Below are positions 15,583 through 24,475 of a stretch of 64,000 bases of DNA, one piece after another; the first letter of the stretch is position 1; every line of letters starts with the position of its first letter. Where the stretch lies: contig NZ_PGDQ01000009.1 of assembly GCF_003073135.1 (NCBI RefSeq), positions 124,001 to 188,000 on the forward strand. The letters run 5' to 3'. This DNA is from Euzebya rosea. GTDB lineage: Bacteria; Actinomycetota; Nitriliruptoria; Euzebyales; Euzebyaceae. A program made the translations under genes and the position numbers. The notes under the pieces were generated by a model, which made no database searches, was not told the DNA's origin, and saw only the letters and a list, made by a program, of their open reading frames with translations.

Positions 15583-17867
15583 CAGGCGGTCACCAGCTCG
15601 TGGTCGGGGAGGTCGGGAGAAACGGTGGCGATGACGGCCTCGACGTCGAGGACGTCCGTCACCTGGCCACCGACCACGGCGGAGCCGAGCACACCGTGGC
15701 GCGAGGACGGGCTCTGGAGGACCAGGGGTTCGTCGAGGACGTCGTGGATGCGATGGACGACGAGACCCACACGGCGCGCCCCGCGCTCCTGCACGATGAC
15801 CTGAAGGGTTGCTGCTGCGTGGTCCCGCTGTCGGAGTCCGAGGACGCCGGACAGGTCCACCAGCGGGAGGATCGCGTCGCGGTACTGCACGACGGGCTGC
15901 CCCGAGGCGTACTCGATGTGCGCCGCGTCGATCTCCTCCAGTCGCGCGACCTGGCGGAGCGGGACGACCATCCGGACGTCCGTGCCGCTGGGACCGGCAC
16001 CGAGGCCGAAGACCAGGAGGGACTCGGCCCCGGCCCCGTGATCGGTGGCGTCGCCGTCGTCGTCGGTGGACTGCAGCCGCGTTGTCCCCGTGCCGATTCC
16101 CACGCTGGCGGCGATGCCCATGACGTCGAGGATCAAGGCAACACGGCCGTCGCCCATGATCGTTGCGCCCGCGTAGACCGACAGGTTGTTCAGCGCGTGT
16201 CCGAGCGGCTTGACCACGATCTCCGCGGTGTCGCTGACCGCGTCGACGACGAGCCCGAACTGATGGTTGTCGGCCTGGAGCACGACGATGTTGGACGCGC
16301 CGGTCGGCGTCGTCTCGATTCCCAGGACATCGGCCAGTCCCACCAGCGGCAGCAGCCGATCGCGGAGCCGGTACACCGGGGTGCCGTGCACGTGCTCGAT
16401 GGCCGTGGCCGCGTCGGCGGCCTCGACGCGGACGAGCTCGAGCAGGCTGACCTGGGGAATGGCGAAGCGCTGGCCGCCGGAGGTGACGACGAGGGCCGGG
16501 ATGATCGCCAGCGTCAGCGGGATCTTCAGCTTCGTCGTGGTGCCCGCGCCCGGGGTCGAGGTCACGTCGACGCTGCCGCCGATGCGCTCGATCGAGGTGC
16601 GTACCACGTCCATGCCGACACCGCGTCCGGACAGGTTGGACACCGAATCGGCAGTGGAGAAACCTGGCGCGAAGACGAGGTCGATGATCTCGCGTTCGGT
16701 CATCTGCTGGGCGCGCTCAGCGGTGACGATGCCCTTGGTGACCGCCTTCACCGCAACCGCACCGGCGTCGATGCCTGCGCCGTCGTCGGCGATCTCGATG
16801 TTGACCTGTCCACCTTCGTGGTAGGCCCTCAGCGTCACCGTGCCTGCCTCGGGCTTCCCGGCGGCCCGGCGCACGTCGGGGGTCTCGATGCCGTGGTCCA
16901 CGGAGTTGCGGACCATGTGGGTCAGCGGATCCTTGATCGCCTCGATGATGGTCTTGTCGAGCTCGGTCTCCTTGCCCTCCATCTCGATGGTGACCTGCTT
17001 GCCGAGGGACAACGCGATGTCACGCACGACTCGTGGGAACTTGCTGAAGACATTCCCGATGGGCTGCATGCGCGTCTTCATGACGCCCTCCTGCAGCTCG
17101 GTCGTGATGAGGTTGAGCCGTTGGGAGGTGTCAGCCAGGACCGACGACCCGGTTCGGGCGGTCACCTGCATGATCTGGTTGCGTGCGAGGACGAGCTCAC
17201 CCACCAGGTTCATCAGGTTGTCGAGCAGGTCGACGTCGACACGGATGGTGGCGTCGGCCGGGGCGGTCCGACGCTGCGCGTCCTGCACCTCCAGGGCCTC
17301 CGTGACCGCCTCGTGCGGGACGGCGCCACGCTCCACGAGGATCTCGCCGAGCTGACGGGGGTCCCCGTCGGCCTGTGCGGATGCGGCGTCCTCGATCACC
17401 TCGTCGGGCAGGCCTGCGGTGCTTCGGAGGATGTCCCCGAGCCGATGGCCGCCGTTGGCTGCGTCGGGGTCATCCGACGTCGGGTCGTGTGCGGCCGCGT
17501 CCAGGCGTGCCACCAGGGGACCGTAGACGCCGGTGCCCTCGGTGCCGTCGGCTTCGATCGACGTCAGGATCTCGCGGAGCGCGTCGACCATGGCCAGCAG
17601 CACGCTCGTGCGGGCGGCGTCGAGGACCAGCTCGCGGTCGCGCAGCTTGGACAGCAGGTTCTCGCCCACGTGCGCGACGGACTCGAGCTTGCCGAAGCCG
17701 AGGAAGCCCGACGTGCCCTTGATCGTGTGGATGTCGCGGAAGATCCCCGCGAGCACGTCGACGTCGTCGGGGTCGTCCTCGAGCCTGACGAGCTCCTCGT
17801 CGAGCCGATCGAGGTTCTCGCGGCTCTCCACGAGGAACTCCTCGATGATCTCATCCATCTCGTCCAC
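15582..17867 (-). CDS. cheA: Chemotaxis histidine kinase CheA with two C-terminal CheW domains
   Basis: About 761 residues. An HPt domain has the phospho-His in IFRDIHTIKGTSGFLGF. A dimerisation segment, then the HATPase (THMVRNSVDHGIE N-box; DDGAGID; GRGVGMDVVR) and a P5/CheW regulatory domain follow. An additional CheW-like domain occupies the last ~150 residues (MVVPLRQVARLEEID; ILPLVDLSGVLGL), which is longer than standard CheA. A segment between HPt and kinase lacks an obvious CheY-binding P2 domain. GTG 17867 is preferred over ATG 17858 because GGAAGG lies 8 nt upstream. First gene of the chemotaxis operon. Confidence 0.93.
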   Translation of the reverse strand: MDEMDEIIEEFLVESRENLDRLDEELVRLEDDPDDVDVLAGIFRDIHTIKGTSGFLGFGKLESVAHVGENLLSKLRDRELVLDAARTSVLLAMVDALREILTSIEADGTEGTGVYGPLVARLDAAAHDPTSDDPDAANGGHRLGDILRSTAGLPDEVIEDAASAQADGDPRQLGEILVERGAVPHEAVTEALEVQDAQRRTAPADATIRVDVDLLDNLMNLVGELVLARNQIMQVTARTGSSVLADTSQRLNLITTELQEGVMKTRMQPIGNVFSKFPRVVRDIALSLGKQVTIEMEGKETELDKTIIEAIKDPLTHMVRNSVDHGIETPDVRRAAGKPEAGTVTLRAYHEGGQVNIEIADDGAGIDAGAVAVKAVTKGIVTAERAQQMTEREIIDLVFAPGFSTADSVSNLSGRGVGMDVVRTSIERIGGSVDVTSTPGAGTTTKLKIPLTLAIIPALVVTSGGQRFAIPQVSLLELVRVEAADAATAIEHVHGTPVYRLRDRLLPLVGLADVLGIETTPTGASNIVVLQADNHQFGLVVDAVSDTAEIVVKPLGHALNNLSVYAGATIMGDGRVALILDVMGIAASVGIGTGTTRLQSTDDDGDATDHGAGAESLLVFGLGAGPSGTDVRMVVPLRQVARLEEIDAAHIEYASGQPVVQYRDAILPLVDLSGVLGLRQRDHAAATLQVIVQERGARRVGLVVHRIHDVLDEPLVLQSPSSRHGVLGSAVVGGQVTDVLDVEAVIATVSPDLPDHELVTA

Positions 17868-17960
17868 GTGCGAGGCCTTCCGGGTGTTCCGTGCTGGTGA
17901 CGGACCTCCCATCGGCGCCTGCTCGGCCGACCTGAGTCGCTGGACGGGGACGCGTCCGGC

Positions 17961-18395
17961 TCAGCGCCAGTCGGGCTCCTTGCGGGTGCGCTTGAGCTCG
18001 CCCCGACGCTTCTTGTTGTCCAGCCGGCGCTGGCGAGCGCGACGGGACGGCTTGGTCGGGCGCCGTGGCTTGGCCGGCGGCGACGTGGCCTCCACGAGCA
18101 GGTCGCGCAGCCGGGTGAGGGCAACCTGCCGGTTGCGCGTCTGCGAGCGGGTCTCCGCGACCTGCACGATGACCTCGCCCGACGTGGTCAGGCGGTCGGC
18201 GAGCCGCCGGGTGATGCGGTCCTTGAGCCGACCGGGCAGGGCCTGCGAGGCCTCGACGTCGAACCGCAGCTCGACGGCCGTGTTGGACCTGTTGGCATGC
18301 TGGCCACCCGGTCCGCCGGAGGTGACGAACCGCCAGTCGAGCTCGGCGTCGGGGATGTGCACCCCACGCACGTGGAGGCCGTCCTGCATCGGCAT
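17961..18395 (-). CDS. arfB: Alternative ribosome-rescue factor / peptidyl-tRNA hydrolase ArfB
   Basis: A 144-residue class I release-factor-like protein without codon-recognition domain. The catalytic GGQ is in TSGGPGGQHANRSNT, and the C-terminus is a long basic tail (KPSRRARQRRLDNKKRR) that in ArfB/YaeJ inserts in the mRNA channel of stalled ribosomes, so it hydrolyses peptidyl-tRNA on non-stop complexes. ATG 18395 chosen as the first Met matching the family N-terminus (MPMQDGLHVRGVHIPD); an upstream in-frame extension overlaps the divergent MATE promoter region. Single gene. Confidence 0.93.
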   Translation of the reverse strand: MPMQDGLHVRGVHIPDAELDWRFVTSGGPGGQHANRSNTAVELRFDVEASQALPGRLKDRITRRLADRLTTSGEVIVQVAETRSQTRNRQVALTRLRDLLVEATSPPAKPRRPTKPSRRARQRRLDNKKRRGELKRTRKEPDWR

Positions 18396-18463
18396 CGACC
18401 GTAGCGTGTCGGACGCCGGATGAACGTGCGATCCGCCGTCCCGAGTGGTCTGCTTCACAACCC

Positions 18464-19780
18464 ATGGACACCGCCGCACGACGCAGGGAGATCCTCGGGC
18501 TGGCCCTGCCGGCCACCGTTGCGCTGGCCGCCGACCCGCTCCTCGGCCTGGTCGACACCGCCCTCGTGGGCCGGCTGGGCACCGACGAGCTCGCGGCGCT
18601 GGGTGTGGCCACGGCGGTGTTCACGACGGCGTTCGTGGTCTTCAACGTGCTGACCTACGGGACCACGGCCCGGGTCGCGCAGCTGGTGGGCGCACGCCGA
18701 CCGGCGGATGCCGCCACGTTCACCGTCCAGGCCATCTGGGCGTCACTTGCCGCCGGTTTGCTGGTCACGACGGTCCTCGTCACCGCGACCGGTCCCGTCC
18801 TCGACCTGATGGGGGCCAGCGGCGACGTCACCGAACCGGCGACGACGTATCTGCGGATCCGGGCGTTCGCCGCCGTGCCCGTGCTGCTCGTCCAGGTCGG
18901 CCACGGGGCGCTGCGCGGGCTCAAGGACACCCGTACGCCGCTGGTGGTCACCGTCGTCGCCAACGTGGCCAACGCCATCCTCAGCGTGATCCTCATCCAT
19001 CCCGTCGGGCTCGGGGTGGCCGGTGCGGCGCTCGGCACCGTCATCGCCCAGGGCATGGCCGCGGTCGTGTTCATGGTGATCGTGCGGCGCCGGTTGCCGG
19101 CCCCGTCGCTGCGACCCGTGCCGTCGCAGCTGGCCACCCTCGCGCGGATCAGCCGCGACCTCTTCGTCCGCACCGTCTCCCTCGTGGTCGGGCTGGCGGT
19201 GCTGACCGCCGCCGCTGCGCGGATCGACACGGTCGCGGTGGCCGGTCACCAGGTCGCGCGCGAGCTGTGGCTGCTGTCCACCCTGATGCTCGACGGTTTC
19301 GCGATCGCCGGACAGGCGATGGTGGGGACGGCGCTGGGAGAGGGCGATCGGGCACGGGCACGGGCGGACGCCTGGTCCCTGACCCGCTGGGGGCTGGGGG
19401 CGGGTGTCGTGGCGATGCTGGTCTACCTGCCGCTGGGTGGGGTGCTGCCCGGCATCTTCACCACTGACCCTGCGGTCATCGAGACCGTCGGCAGCGTCTG
19501 GCTGCTCGTGGCCCTCCTGCAGCCGATCGGCGGGGTGACGTTCGTCCTCGACGGCGTCTTCATGGGCGCCGGCGACTTCACGTTCCTCATGGGGTCGACG
19601 GTGACGGCCGTCGTCGTCGGGTTGCTGCCGGTGATCGCGCTGGCCCTCTCCCGTGGCTGGGGCCTCCCCGGGCTGTGGTGGTCAGTCGTCGCCCTGATGG
19701 TCATCCGCGTGGGCGCCCAGCTGTGGCGCCTCCGCGGTGCGGCCTGGACCCGCGTGGCCGAACGCCAGGCGACGACGTGA
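18464..19780 (+). CDS. MATE-family multidrug/sodium efflux protein (DinF-like)
   Basis: A 438-residue polytopic membrane protein with about 12 helices. The start RREILGLALPATVALAADP and the LGLVDTALVGRLG segment are characteristic of MATE/DinF transporters, as is the second-half repeat (RDLFVRTVSLVVGLAVL; MLDGFAIAGQAMVG). These proteins exchange Na+ or H+ for cationic drugs or metabolites. The ATG at 18464 is chosen by homology. The stop overlaps the start of the first crcB gene (GTGA), so transporter and fluoride channels are co-translated; substrate remains undetermined. Confidence 0.92.
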   Translation: MDTAARRREILGLALPATVALAADPLLGLVDTALVGRLGTDELAALGVATAVFTTAFVVFNVLTYGTTARVAQLVGARRPADAATFTVQAIWASLAAGLLVTTVLVTATGPVLDLMGASGDVTEPATTYLRIRAFAAVPVLLVQVGHGALRGLKDTRTPLVVTVVANVANAILSVILIHPVGLGVAGAALGTVIAQGMAAVVFMVIVRRRLPAPSLRPVPSQLATLARISRDLFVRTVSLVVGLAVLTAAAARIDTVAVAGHQVARELWLLSTLMLDGFAIAGQAMVGTALGEGDRARARADAWSLTRWGLGAGVVAMLVYLPLGGVLPGIFTTDPAVIETVGSVWLLVALLQPIGGVTFVLDGVFMGAGDFTFLMGSTVTAVVVGLLPVIALALSRGWGLPGLWWSVVALMVIRVGAQLWRLRGAAWTRVAERQATT

Positions 19781-20217
19781 CCCCGACCGCAGCGGGTGCC
19801 TCGGGCGGACGCACCGCGCTGGTCGTCGCGGCCGGAGGTGCGGTCGGGGCGCTGCTGCGCTGGCAGCTGGCGGGTGTGATGAACGGCCTCGTCGTCGGCG
19901 CGTGCCCGGCCACCGCCAGCTGCGTGGCGACACAGCCGGCGTTCCCGTGGGGCACGCTGCTGGTCAACGTGGTCGGCGCGTTGCTGCTGGGATGGGTCGC
20001 CGGCCGACAGGTCGACCCGATGCGACGGGCGTTCCTCGGCACCGGGGTGCTGGGGGCGTTCACGACCTTCAGCGCGTTCGCCGTCGAGGCGGTCCTGGTC
20101 GGTCGGCGCAGCCCGCTGGAGGGCATCGCCTACGTGGGGGTGACGCTGGGGGTCGGGTTGGCCGCCGCACGGCTGGGGCAACGGGCGTCCCGGCCCCGTC
20201 CGGGAGCGCCGTCGTGA
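19777..20217 (+). CDS. crcB: Fluoride channel subunit CrcB/Fluc (first of pair)
   Basis: A 146-residue four-helix membrane protein. Hallmarks: GAVGALLRWQ at the first helix, PWGTLLVNVVGALLLG containing the pore-lining Asn of the FxGTxxxN motif, and TGVLGAFTTFSAFAVE with the phenylalanine-box motif TTFSxF. Fluc channels export fluoride as dual-topology dimers. GTG start overlaps the MATE stop, and its own stop overlaps the start of the second crcB gene (GTGA). It has an extra loop after the first helix with two cysteines (ACPATASCVAT). No fluoride riboswitch was recognised upstream. Confidence 0.92.
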   Translation: MTPTAAGASGGRTALVVAAGGAVGALLRWQLAGVMNGLVVGACPATASCVATQPAFPWGTLLVNVVGALLLGWVAGRQVDPMRRAFLGTGVLGAFTTFSAFAVEAVLVGRRSPLEGIAYVGVTLGVGLAAARLGQRASRPRPGAPS

Positions 20218-20558
20218 CGGCACTGGCGGTGGCGGCAGGCGGGGCCCTCGGCGCGGTGCTGCGCTGGTGGCTGTCGCGGCTGAACGGATCGTGGCCCCGG
20301 GGGACGTTCGCGGCCAACATGCTCGGGTGCCTCGCGCTCGGCCTGCTCCTGGCCGTCGACCCCGCGGGAGTGCTGCTGGTCCCACGTCCCCTTCCCACCG
20401 GGATCGCGGCCGGGCTGCTCGGGGGCCTGACGACCTTCTCGACGTTCGCGGTCGAGGCCGCCTCGCCGACCGGGATCCGCTACGGCTACGTCGCCGGCAC
20501 CGTGCTGTGCGGACTGGGCCTGGCCTGGGTCGGCGCGCACCTCCATCCCCCGTTCTGA
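20214..20558 (+). CDS. crcB: Fluoride channel subunit CrcB/Fluc (second of pair)
   Basis: A 114-residue four-helix protein paralogous to the gene before it: [27 protein letters not shown] (pore Asn) and [15 protein letters not shown] (phenylalanine box). Pairs of adjacent crcB genes usually encode the oppositely oriented halves of a heterodimeric channel, which is the likely case here. GTG start coupled by a 4-nt overlap. Shorter than its partner because the long first loop is missing. Confidence 0.92.
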   Translation: MTALAVAAGGALGAVLRWWLSRLNGSWPRGTFAANMLGCLALGLLLAVDPAGVLLVPRPLPTGIAAGLLGGLTTFSTFAVEAASPTGIRYGYVAGTVLCGLGLAWVGAHLHPPF

Positions 20559-20680
20559 GGCCCGCGCCGGCCACTCCCCAGACGGACCTCGCTACCTCAG
20601 ACCGATGCCCGTGACGGGCGTTGTCGAGATACGGCACCTTCCCGATGTGGGGGAGGGGGCCTCGGGCGCATGGTCGAGCC

Positions 20681-20845
20681 ATGAACGACTACGAGCACCT
20701 GACCCTGATCCACCTCCAGGACCGCATCCGTGCTGCCGACCGTCGCCTCCACCACGACGGCGCACGGGACCGCACGCTGGTGTCCCACCGCATGGCAGCG
20801 GTGCACCGGCTGCTGTCGGTCCTGCCTGTTCGCGGGGGGCGCTGA
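20681..20845 (+). CDS. Possible small Arg/His-rich protein
   Basis: A 54-codon frame ([22 protein letters not shown]...) lying between the crcB pair and the LuxR-type regulator. It has balanced composition and a plausible helical N-terminus, but no ribosome-binding site and no recognised family. It ends 8 nt before the regulator's start, which would suit a small upstream partner. The alternative is that this is an untranslated leader of the regulator. Weakly supported. Confidence 0.35.
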   Translation: MNDYEHLTLIHLQDRIRAADRRLHHDGARDRTLVSHRMAAVHRLLSVLPVRGGR

Positions 20846-20853
20846 CCGCCACA

Positions 20854-23757
20854 ATGGCGTCCGTGACCCTGCCCCGTCATCCCGAACCCCCTGTCGGCCG
20901 GGCCGACGAGCTGGCCATCCTCAGCCGGCTGGCCGCGGCGGCCCGGCGCGACGCGGACCTGCGCGTCGCGCTGGTCTCCGGCGACGCCGGCATGGGCAAG
21001 TCCCACCTCGTGGCCGCGTTCGCCGCGGGGATCGAGGACGCGTTGGTCATGGTCGGCGAGTGCCTCGACCTCGGCGGGGCCACCCTGCCGTACGCCCCGC
21101 TCGTCCAGGCGTTGCGTCCGGTCCTGCGCGAGTCGACGGCCGACATCGACGTGGACCTCGACGCCCCTGCCCGTGCGGCGCTCAGCCGGCTCGTCCCGGA
21201 GCTCGGTCCCCCGCCGGAGCGGGCGCAGGGCGTCGCTGACATCGACGTCGGCCAGACCCAGCTCTACGAGCACCTGCTGGCGCTGCTCGAACGGCTCGGC
21301 CGACGGACCGGCCTGCTGGTGCTCGTGATCGAGGACCTGCACTTCAGCGAACCGTCCACCCGTGACCTGCTGGCCTTCCTCAGCCAGAACCTGACCGGCG
21401 CGCCGGTCCTGCTGGTCGCGACCGTCCGGGGCGGCGAGGTCACCCGGCGGCACCCGGTGTCCCGGCTGCTGACGGCGCTTCGGCGCGGCTCCCGGACCAC
21501 CGAGGTCACGCTGGGGCCGCTCGGAACGGTCGCGATGACCCAGCTCCTGAGGCCGCTGTGCGAGCACCTGCCCGACCAGCACGCCGTCGACGAGGTGCTC
21601 GAGCGGGCCGACGGCAACCCCTTCTTCGGGCTGGAGCTGGCCCGGTCGGGCCGCCGGGTCCCCGACCACCTCGGTGACCTGCTGCTGGACCGCTTCGACG
21701 AGCTGGCCGAGCCCACCCGAGAGGTGCTCCGGTTGGTGGCGGCCGCCGGCGATTCGATCGACCACGACCTGCTGCGGCGCATGACCGGCATGGAGGAGAC
21801 GGCGGTCACCCGCGCGCTGCGCGAGGCCGTCGACCACCGCCTGCTGGTGGTCACGGGGGACGGTGCCTATCGGTTCCGCCACGCCCTGCTGCAGGAGGTG
21901 GTGCACGACATGCTGCTGCCCGGCGAGGCGCGGCGCCTGCACCAGGCGCTGGCGGCGGCGCTCGAGGCCGACGGTGGCCTGCGCGGTCGACACGCGGCAG
22001 CCCTTGCTCGCCACCACCTGATCGCGGGGGACGTCGCCCGCTGCCTGGAGGCGTCCTTCGCCGCAGGGGTGTCCGCCCTCGACGCCGTGGCCTACGTCGA
22101 AGCCCAATGGCACTTCGAGCGGGTTGCCAAGCTGTGGCCCGACGTGCCGGACGCCGGAGAACGAACCGGAACCGACCTGGCGGAGGTCCTGAAGAAGGCG
22201 GCCCTGTGCACGGTCTCGGGCCACGACAGACGTCGGGGCCTGTCGTTGGCTCGACAGGCGCTGACCCAGCTCGATCCCGACGCCGACCCACGACGGGCCG
22301 CGCTGATCCAGATGTGGATCGGCCACGCCATGCAGCACCTCGGTGACCCCGGCGGCGTCGATGCGTACCGGACTGCGGTCGCGACGGTCGGCGAGGAACC
22401 GACCGAGGAGCGGGCCAGGGTGCTGGCGGCGCTCGCCAAGGGGCTCATGGTCACCAACCAGGCCGTGGAGGCCGAGGACGTCGCCACGGAATCCATCGTC
22501 GTCGCGCGGCAGGTGGGGTCCGTTCGCGACGAGGCCTACTCGTTGATCACGCTCGGCACGATCGAGATGGCACGAGGGGATCACGACGTCGGTCGCACGC
22601 ACCTGGAGGAGGGAACGCGTCTTGCTGCCGACATCAACCGGATCGACTACGTCCTGCGGGGCCACACGAACCTGTCGCACAGCCTGATGGTTGCCGGTCA
22701 GCTCGAGGCCTCCATCGCCGTCGCCCAGCGGGGCGTGCCGCTGGCTCGGGCCAACGGGTTGCTCCGCAGCCACGGCGTCTACCAGCAGGCCAACATGGTC
22801 GAGGCGCTCGTCCCCCTGGGTCGGTTGGCGGAGGCCGAGGAGCTGGCGGAGGAGAACGTCGCGCTCTCGCCCGACGGGCTGGCAGGGGCCCACGCCTACC
22901 TCGGTCAGGCCGAGGCCCGGCTGCTCCTCGGCGACGTCGACGGCGCCTCGGCCGCCGTGGCTTCGGCGTATCGCCACATGGGAGGGACGGCCGAGCCGCA
23001 CTTCGCGGCGAGGGCGGCGGTGGTCTCGGCGGGGGTCCAGCAGGCGCTGGGGAATCACGGGGCCGCGCTGGAGGAGTCACGATCAGCGCTCGTCGCGCTG
23101 CGCAACGGGCAGGGCCCGGCCCGGTACGAGGCGTCGCTGGCCTGCAACGTGCTCGAGGCCGTGATGGCGCTCGCGGCGTCCGCACCCGTGCCGAACCAGG
23201 TCGTCGAGGACGTCGTCGCGGCGGTGGATGCGGCCACGGCCCGTGGCCAGACGGCGTTGCACGTCGCCGATGTGGCTCGGTTGGGGGCGTTGTCGGCGCA
23301 GCTCGAGGGGGTGGACACACGCGAGGCGTGGACAGCGGCGGCGACGGTCCACGACGAGATGGACCTCGCGCCGGGACACGCCCGTTGCCTGCTCTCCCTG
23401 GCCGAGGCAGAGCTGGAGGCGGGGGACCGCGCTGCCGCGCTGGCGGCCTGGAAGGCCGCGACGCGCATCGCCGACGACATCGGGGCCGGCCGGCTCGTGA
23501 TGGCCGCCACCACGCTCGGGCGCCGCGGCGGGTTCCTCGACCCGGACAGGGTCGAGGATCCCTACGAGCTGACGAACCGCGAGATGGAGGTCCTCCGGCT
23601 GGTCGCCGACGGGCTGTCCAACGCCCAGATCGGCGCGGAGCTGTTCATCACCGGCAAGACCGCCAGCGTCCACGTCTCCAACATCCTCGCCAAGATGGGG
23701 GTCGCCAGCCGCGGACAAGCGGCAGCCGAAGCGCATCGGGCGGGACTGTTCGGCTGA
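20854..23757 (+). CDS. LuxR-family ATPase transcriptional regulator (AAA/LAL type)
   Basis: A 967-residue large ATP-binding LuxR regulator. An N-terminal AAA-like ATPase has Walker [10 protein letters not shown] (about residues 45-52) and a Walker B-like [10 protein letters not shown] long helical TPR-like middle (about 420-880) probably binds ligand or partners. The C-terminal HTH (about 900-960) has the LuxR signature [19 protein letters not shown] and [18 protein letters not shown] 20854 is chosen because the conserved [16 protein letters not shown] precedes the ATPase; longer upstream frames are shadows. Single gene; regulated targets are unknown. Confidence 0.9.
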   Translation: MASVTLPRHPEPPVGRADELAILSRLAAAARRDADLRVALVSGDAGMGKSHLVAAFAAGIEDALVMVGECLDLGGATLPYAPLVQALRPVLRESTADIDVDLDAPARAALSRLVPELGPPPERAQGVADIDVGQTQLYEHLLALLERLGRRTGLLVLVIEDLHFSEPSTRDLLAFLSQNLTGAPVLLVATVRGGEVTRRHPVSRLLTALRRGSRTTEVTLGPLGTVAMTQLLRPLCEHLPDQHAVDEVLERADGNPFFGLELARSGRRVPDHLGDLLLDRFDELAEPTREVLRLVAAAGDSIDHDLLRRMTGMEETAVTRALREAVDHRLLVVTGDGAYRFRHALLQEVVHDMLLPGEARRLHQALAAALEADGGLRGRHAAALARHHLIAGDVARCLEASFAAGVSALDAVAYVEAQWHFERVAKLWPDVPDAGERTGTDLAEVLKKAALCTVSGHDRRRGLSLARQALTQLDPDADPRRAALIQMWIGHAMQHLGDPGGVDAYRTAVATVGEEPTEERARVLAALAKGLMVTNQAVEAEDVATESIVVARQVGSVRDEAYSLITLGTIEMARGDHDVGRTHLEEGTRLAADINRIDYVLRGHTNLSHSLMVAGQLEASIAVAQRGVPLARANGLLRSHGVYQQANMVEALVPLGRLAEAEELAEENVALSPDGLAGAHAYLGQAEARLLLGDVDGASAAVASAYRHMGGTAEPHFAARAAVVSAGVQQALGNHGAALEESRSALVALRNGQGPARYEASLACNVLEAVMALAASAPVPNQVVEDVVAAVDAATARGQTALHVADVARLGALSAQLEGVDTREAWTAAATVHDEMDLAPGHARCLLSLAEAELEAGDRAAALAAWKAATRIADDIGAGRLVMAATTLGRRGGFLDPDRVEDPYELTNREMEVLRLVADGLSNAQIGAELFITGKTASVHVSNILAKMGVASRGQAAAEAHRAGLFG

Positions 23758-23799
23758 ACCCGCCTCGTGCCGGGCACCACGTCGCGCTAGGCTCGCCGC

Positions 23800-24375
23800 G
23801 TGTTCCGGATCTCCCGACTGCTGCTGGTGGCCCTGGCGTTGCTCGCCGCGGCGTGTGGGTCCTCGGCGCCGGAGTCGTCGGTGGCGGCCCCCGCTGCGAC
23901 CTCCGTGCCGGCTGCCGGCACGAGCGCCGCGACCACCGGCCCGGTGACTCCGGCCGGTGACGTCCCCGAGGCGCTGGCCTTCAGCGCAGCGACCCTCGGT
24001 GGTGGCACCTTCGAGGGGGCGAGCGCGGTCGGCAACGACCTGCTGCTGTGGTTCTGGGCGCCCTGGTGAAGCACCTGCAACCGGGAGGCTCCCGAGGTTG
24101 TGCAGGTTGCGCAGCTGCTTGACGAGGACCAGCGCATCGTGGGCGTCGCTGGACGCGACTCCATCGAGGAGATGGAGGCGTTCGTGGACCGCCACGGCCT
24201 GTCCGACGTGGTCACCATCGCCGACCCCGACAACGTGGTCTGGGACCGCTTCGGGGTGTTCGGCCAGCCCACGTGGGTCTTCGTGAACGGCGAGACGGGT
24301 GAGGCGACCACGCGGTTCGGTGCGCTCGGCCAGCAGGGCGTGCTGGCGGTCTTCGAGAGTGGCGGCTTCGCGTAG
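23800..24375 (+). CDS. Thioredoxin-like lipoprotein with in-frame TGA: putative selenoprotein (UxxC)
   Basis: A single 191-residue frame if TGA at 24067-24069 (codon 90) is read through. Residues 1-19 are a lipoprotein signal peptide with lipobox LAAAC (Cys19); a Ser/Ala/Thr linker follows; residues about 56-191 are a TlpA/DsbE-like thioredoxin fold. The active site reads LLWFWAPW-U-STCNREAPEV, so TGA stands exactly at the first Cys of CxxC (U90, C93). The cis-proline region GQPTWVFV is intact downstream. GTG 23800 has TAGGCT 6 nt upstream, consistent with a leaderless mRNA. Predicted extracytoplasmic thiol-disulfide oxidoreductase. Alternatives: a nonsense mutation or sequencing error (TGC to TGA). 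Confidence 0.78.
24067..24107 (+). promoter_or_regulatory. Candidate bacterial SECIS element following in-frame TGA
   Basis: Directly after the TGA, 24073-24082 (ACCTGCAACC) pairs with 24096-24107 (GGTTGTGCAGGT, a TG bulge), and 24083-24086 GGGA pairs with 24090-24093 TCCC, closing a GGC loop at 24087-24089. The loop begins 18 nt after the TGA and opens with two G residues. Both distance and loop composition fit bacterial SECIS elements recognised by SelB. Pairing was done by eye, not by folding software. Confidence 0.65.
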
Positions 24376-24394
24376 TTCCTGAACGATCGAGGAC

Positions 24395-24472
24395 GGAGTT
24401 CCCCTGCTGCGGACGGGTGTGGAAGGCTTCCGGTCACGCCGTGTCGGCGCCTGATCATCCGAGGGGAACTCC
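24395..24472 (+). promoter_or_regulatory. Leader inverted repeat sequestering the ribosome-binding site of the DUF4333 gene
   Basis: GGAGTTCCCCT at 24395-24405 is the exact complement of AGGGGAACTCC at 24462-24472; the second arm holds the purine-rich GAGGGG site just before the ATG at 24476. Pairing would occlude the ribosome-binding site. The 56-nt loop contains a further perfect small palindrome (GGAAGGCTTCC at 24421). It could be a translational switch or a processing site; no known riboswitch class was recognised. Confidence 0.5.
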
Positions 24473-24475
24473 ACC

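Noticed and set aside
18396-18463. Fluoride riboswitch for the crcB pair
   Set aside because: No crcB-motif hallmarks in the MATE upstream region or between the genes.
24067-24069. TGA read as an ordinary stop separating two genes
   Set aside because: The downstream fragment has no ribosome-binding site and starts mid-fold, and the active-site Cys position coincides with the TGA; a selenoprotein explains both halves better. A nonsense error remains possible.
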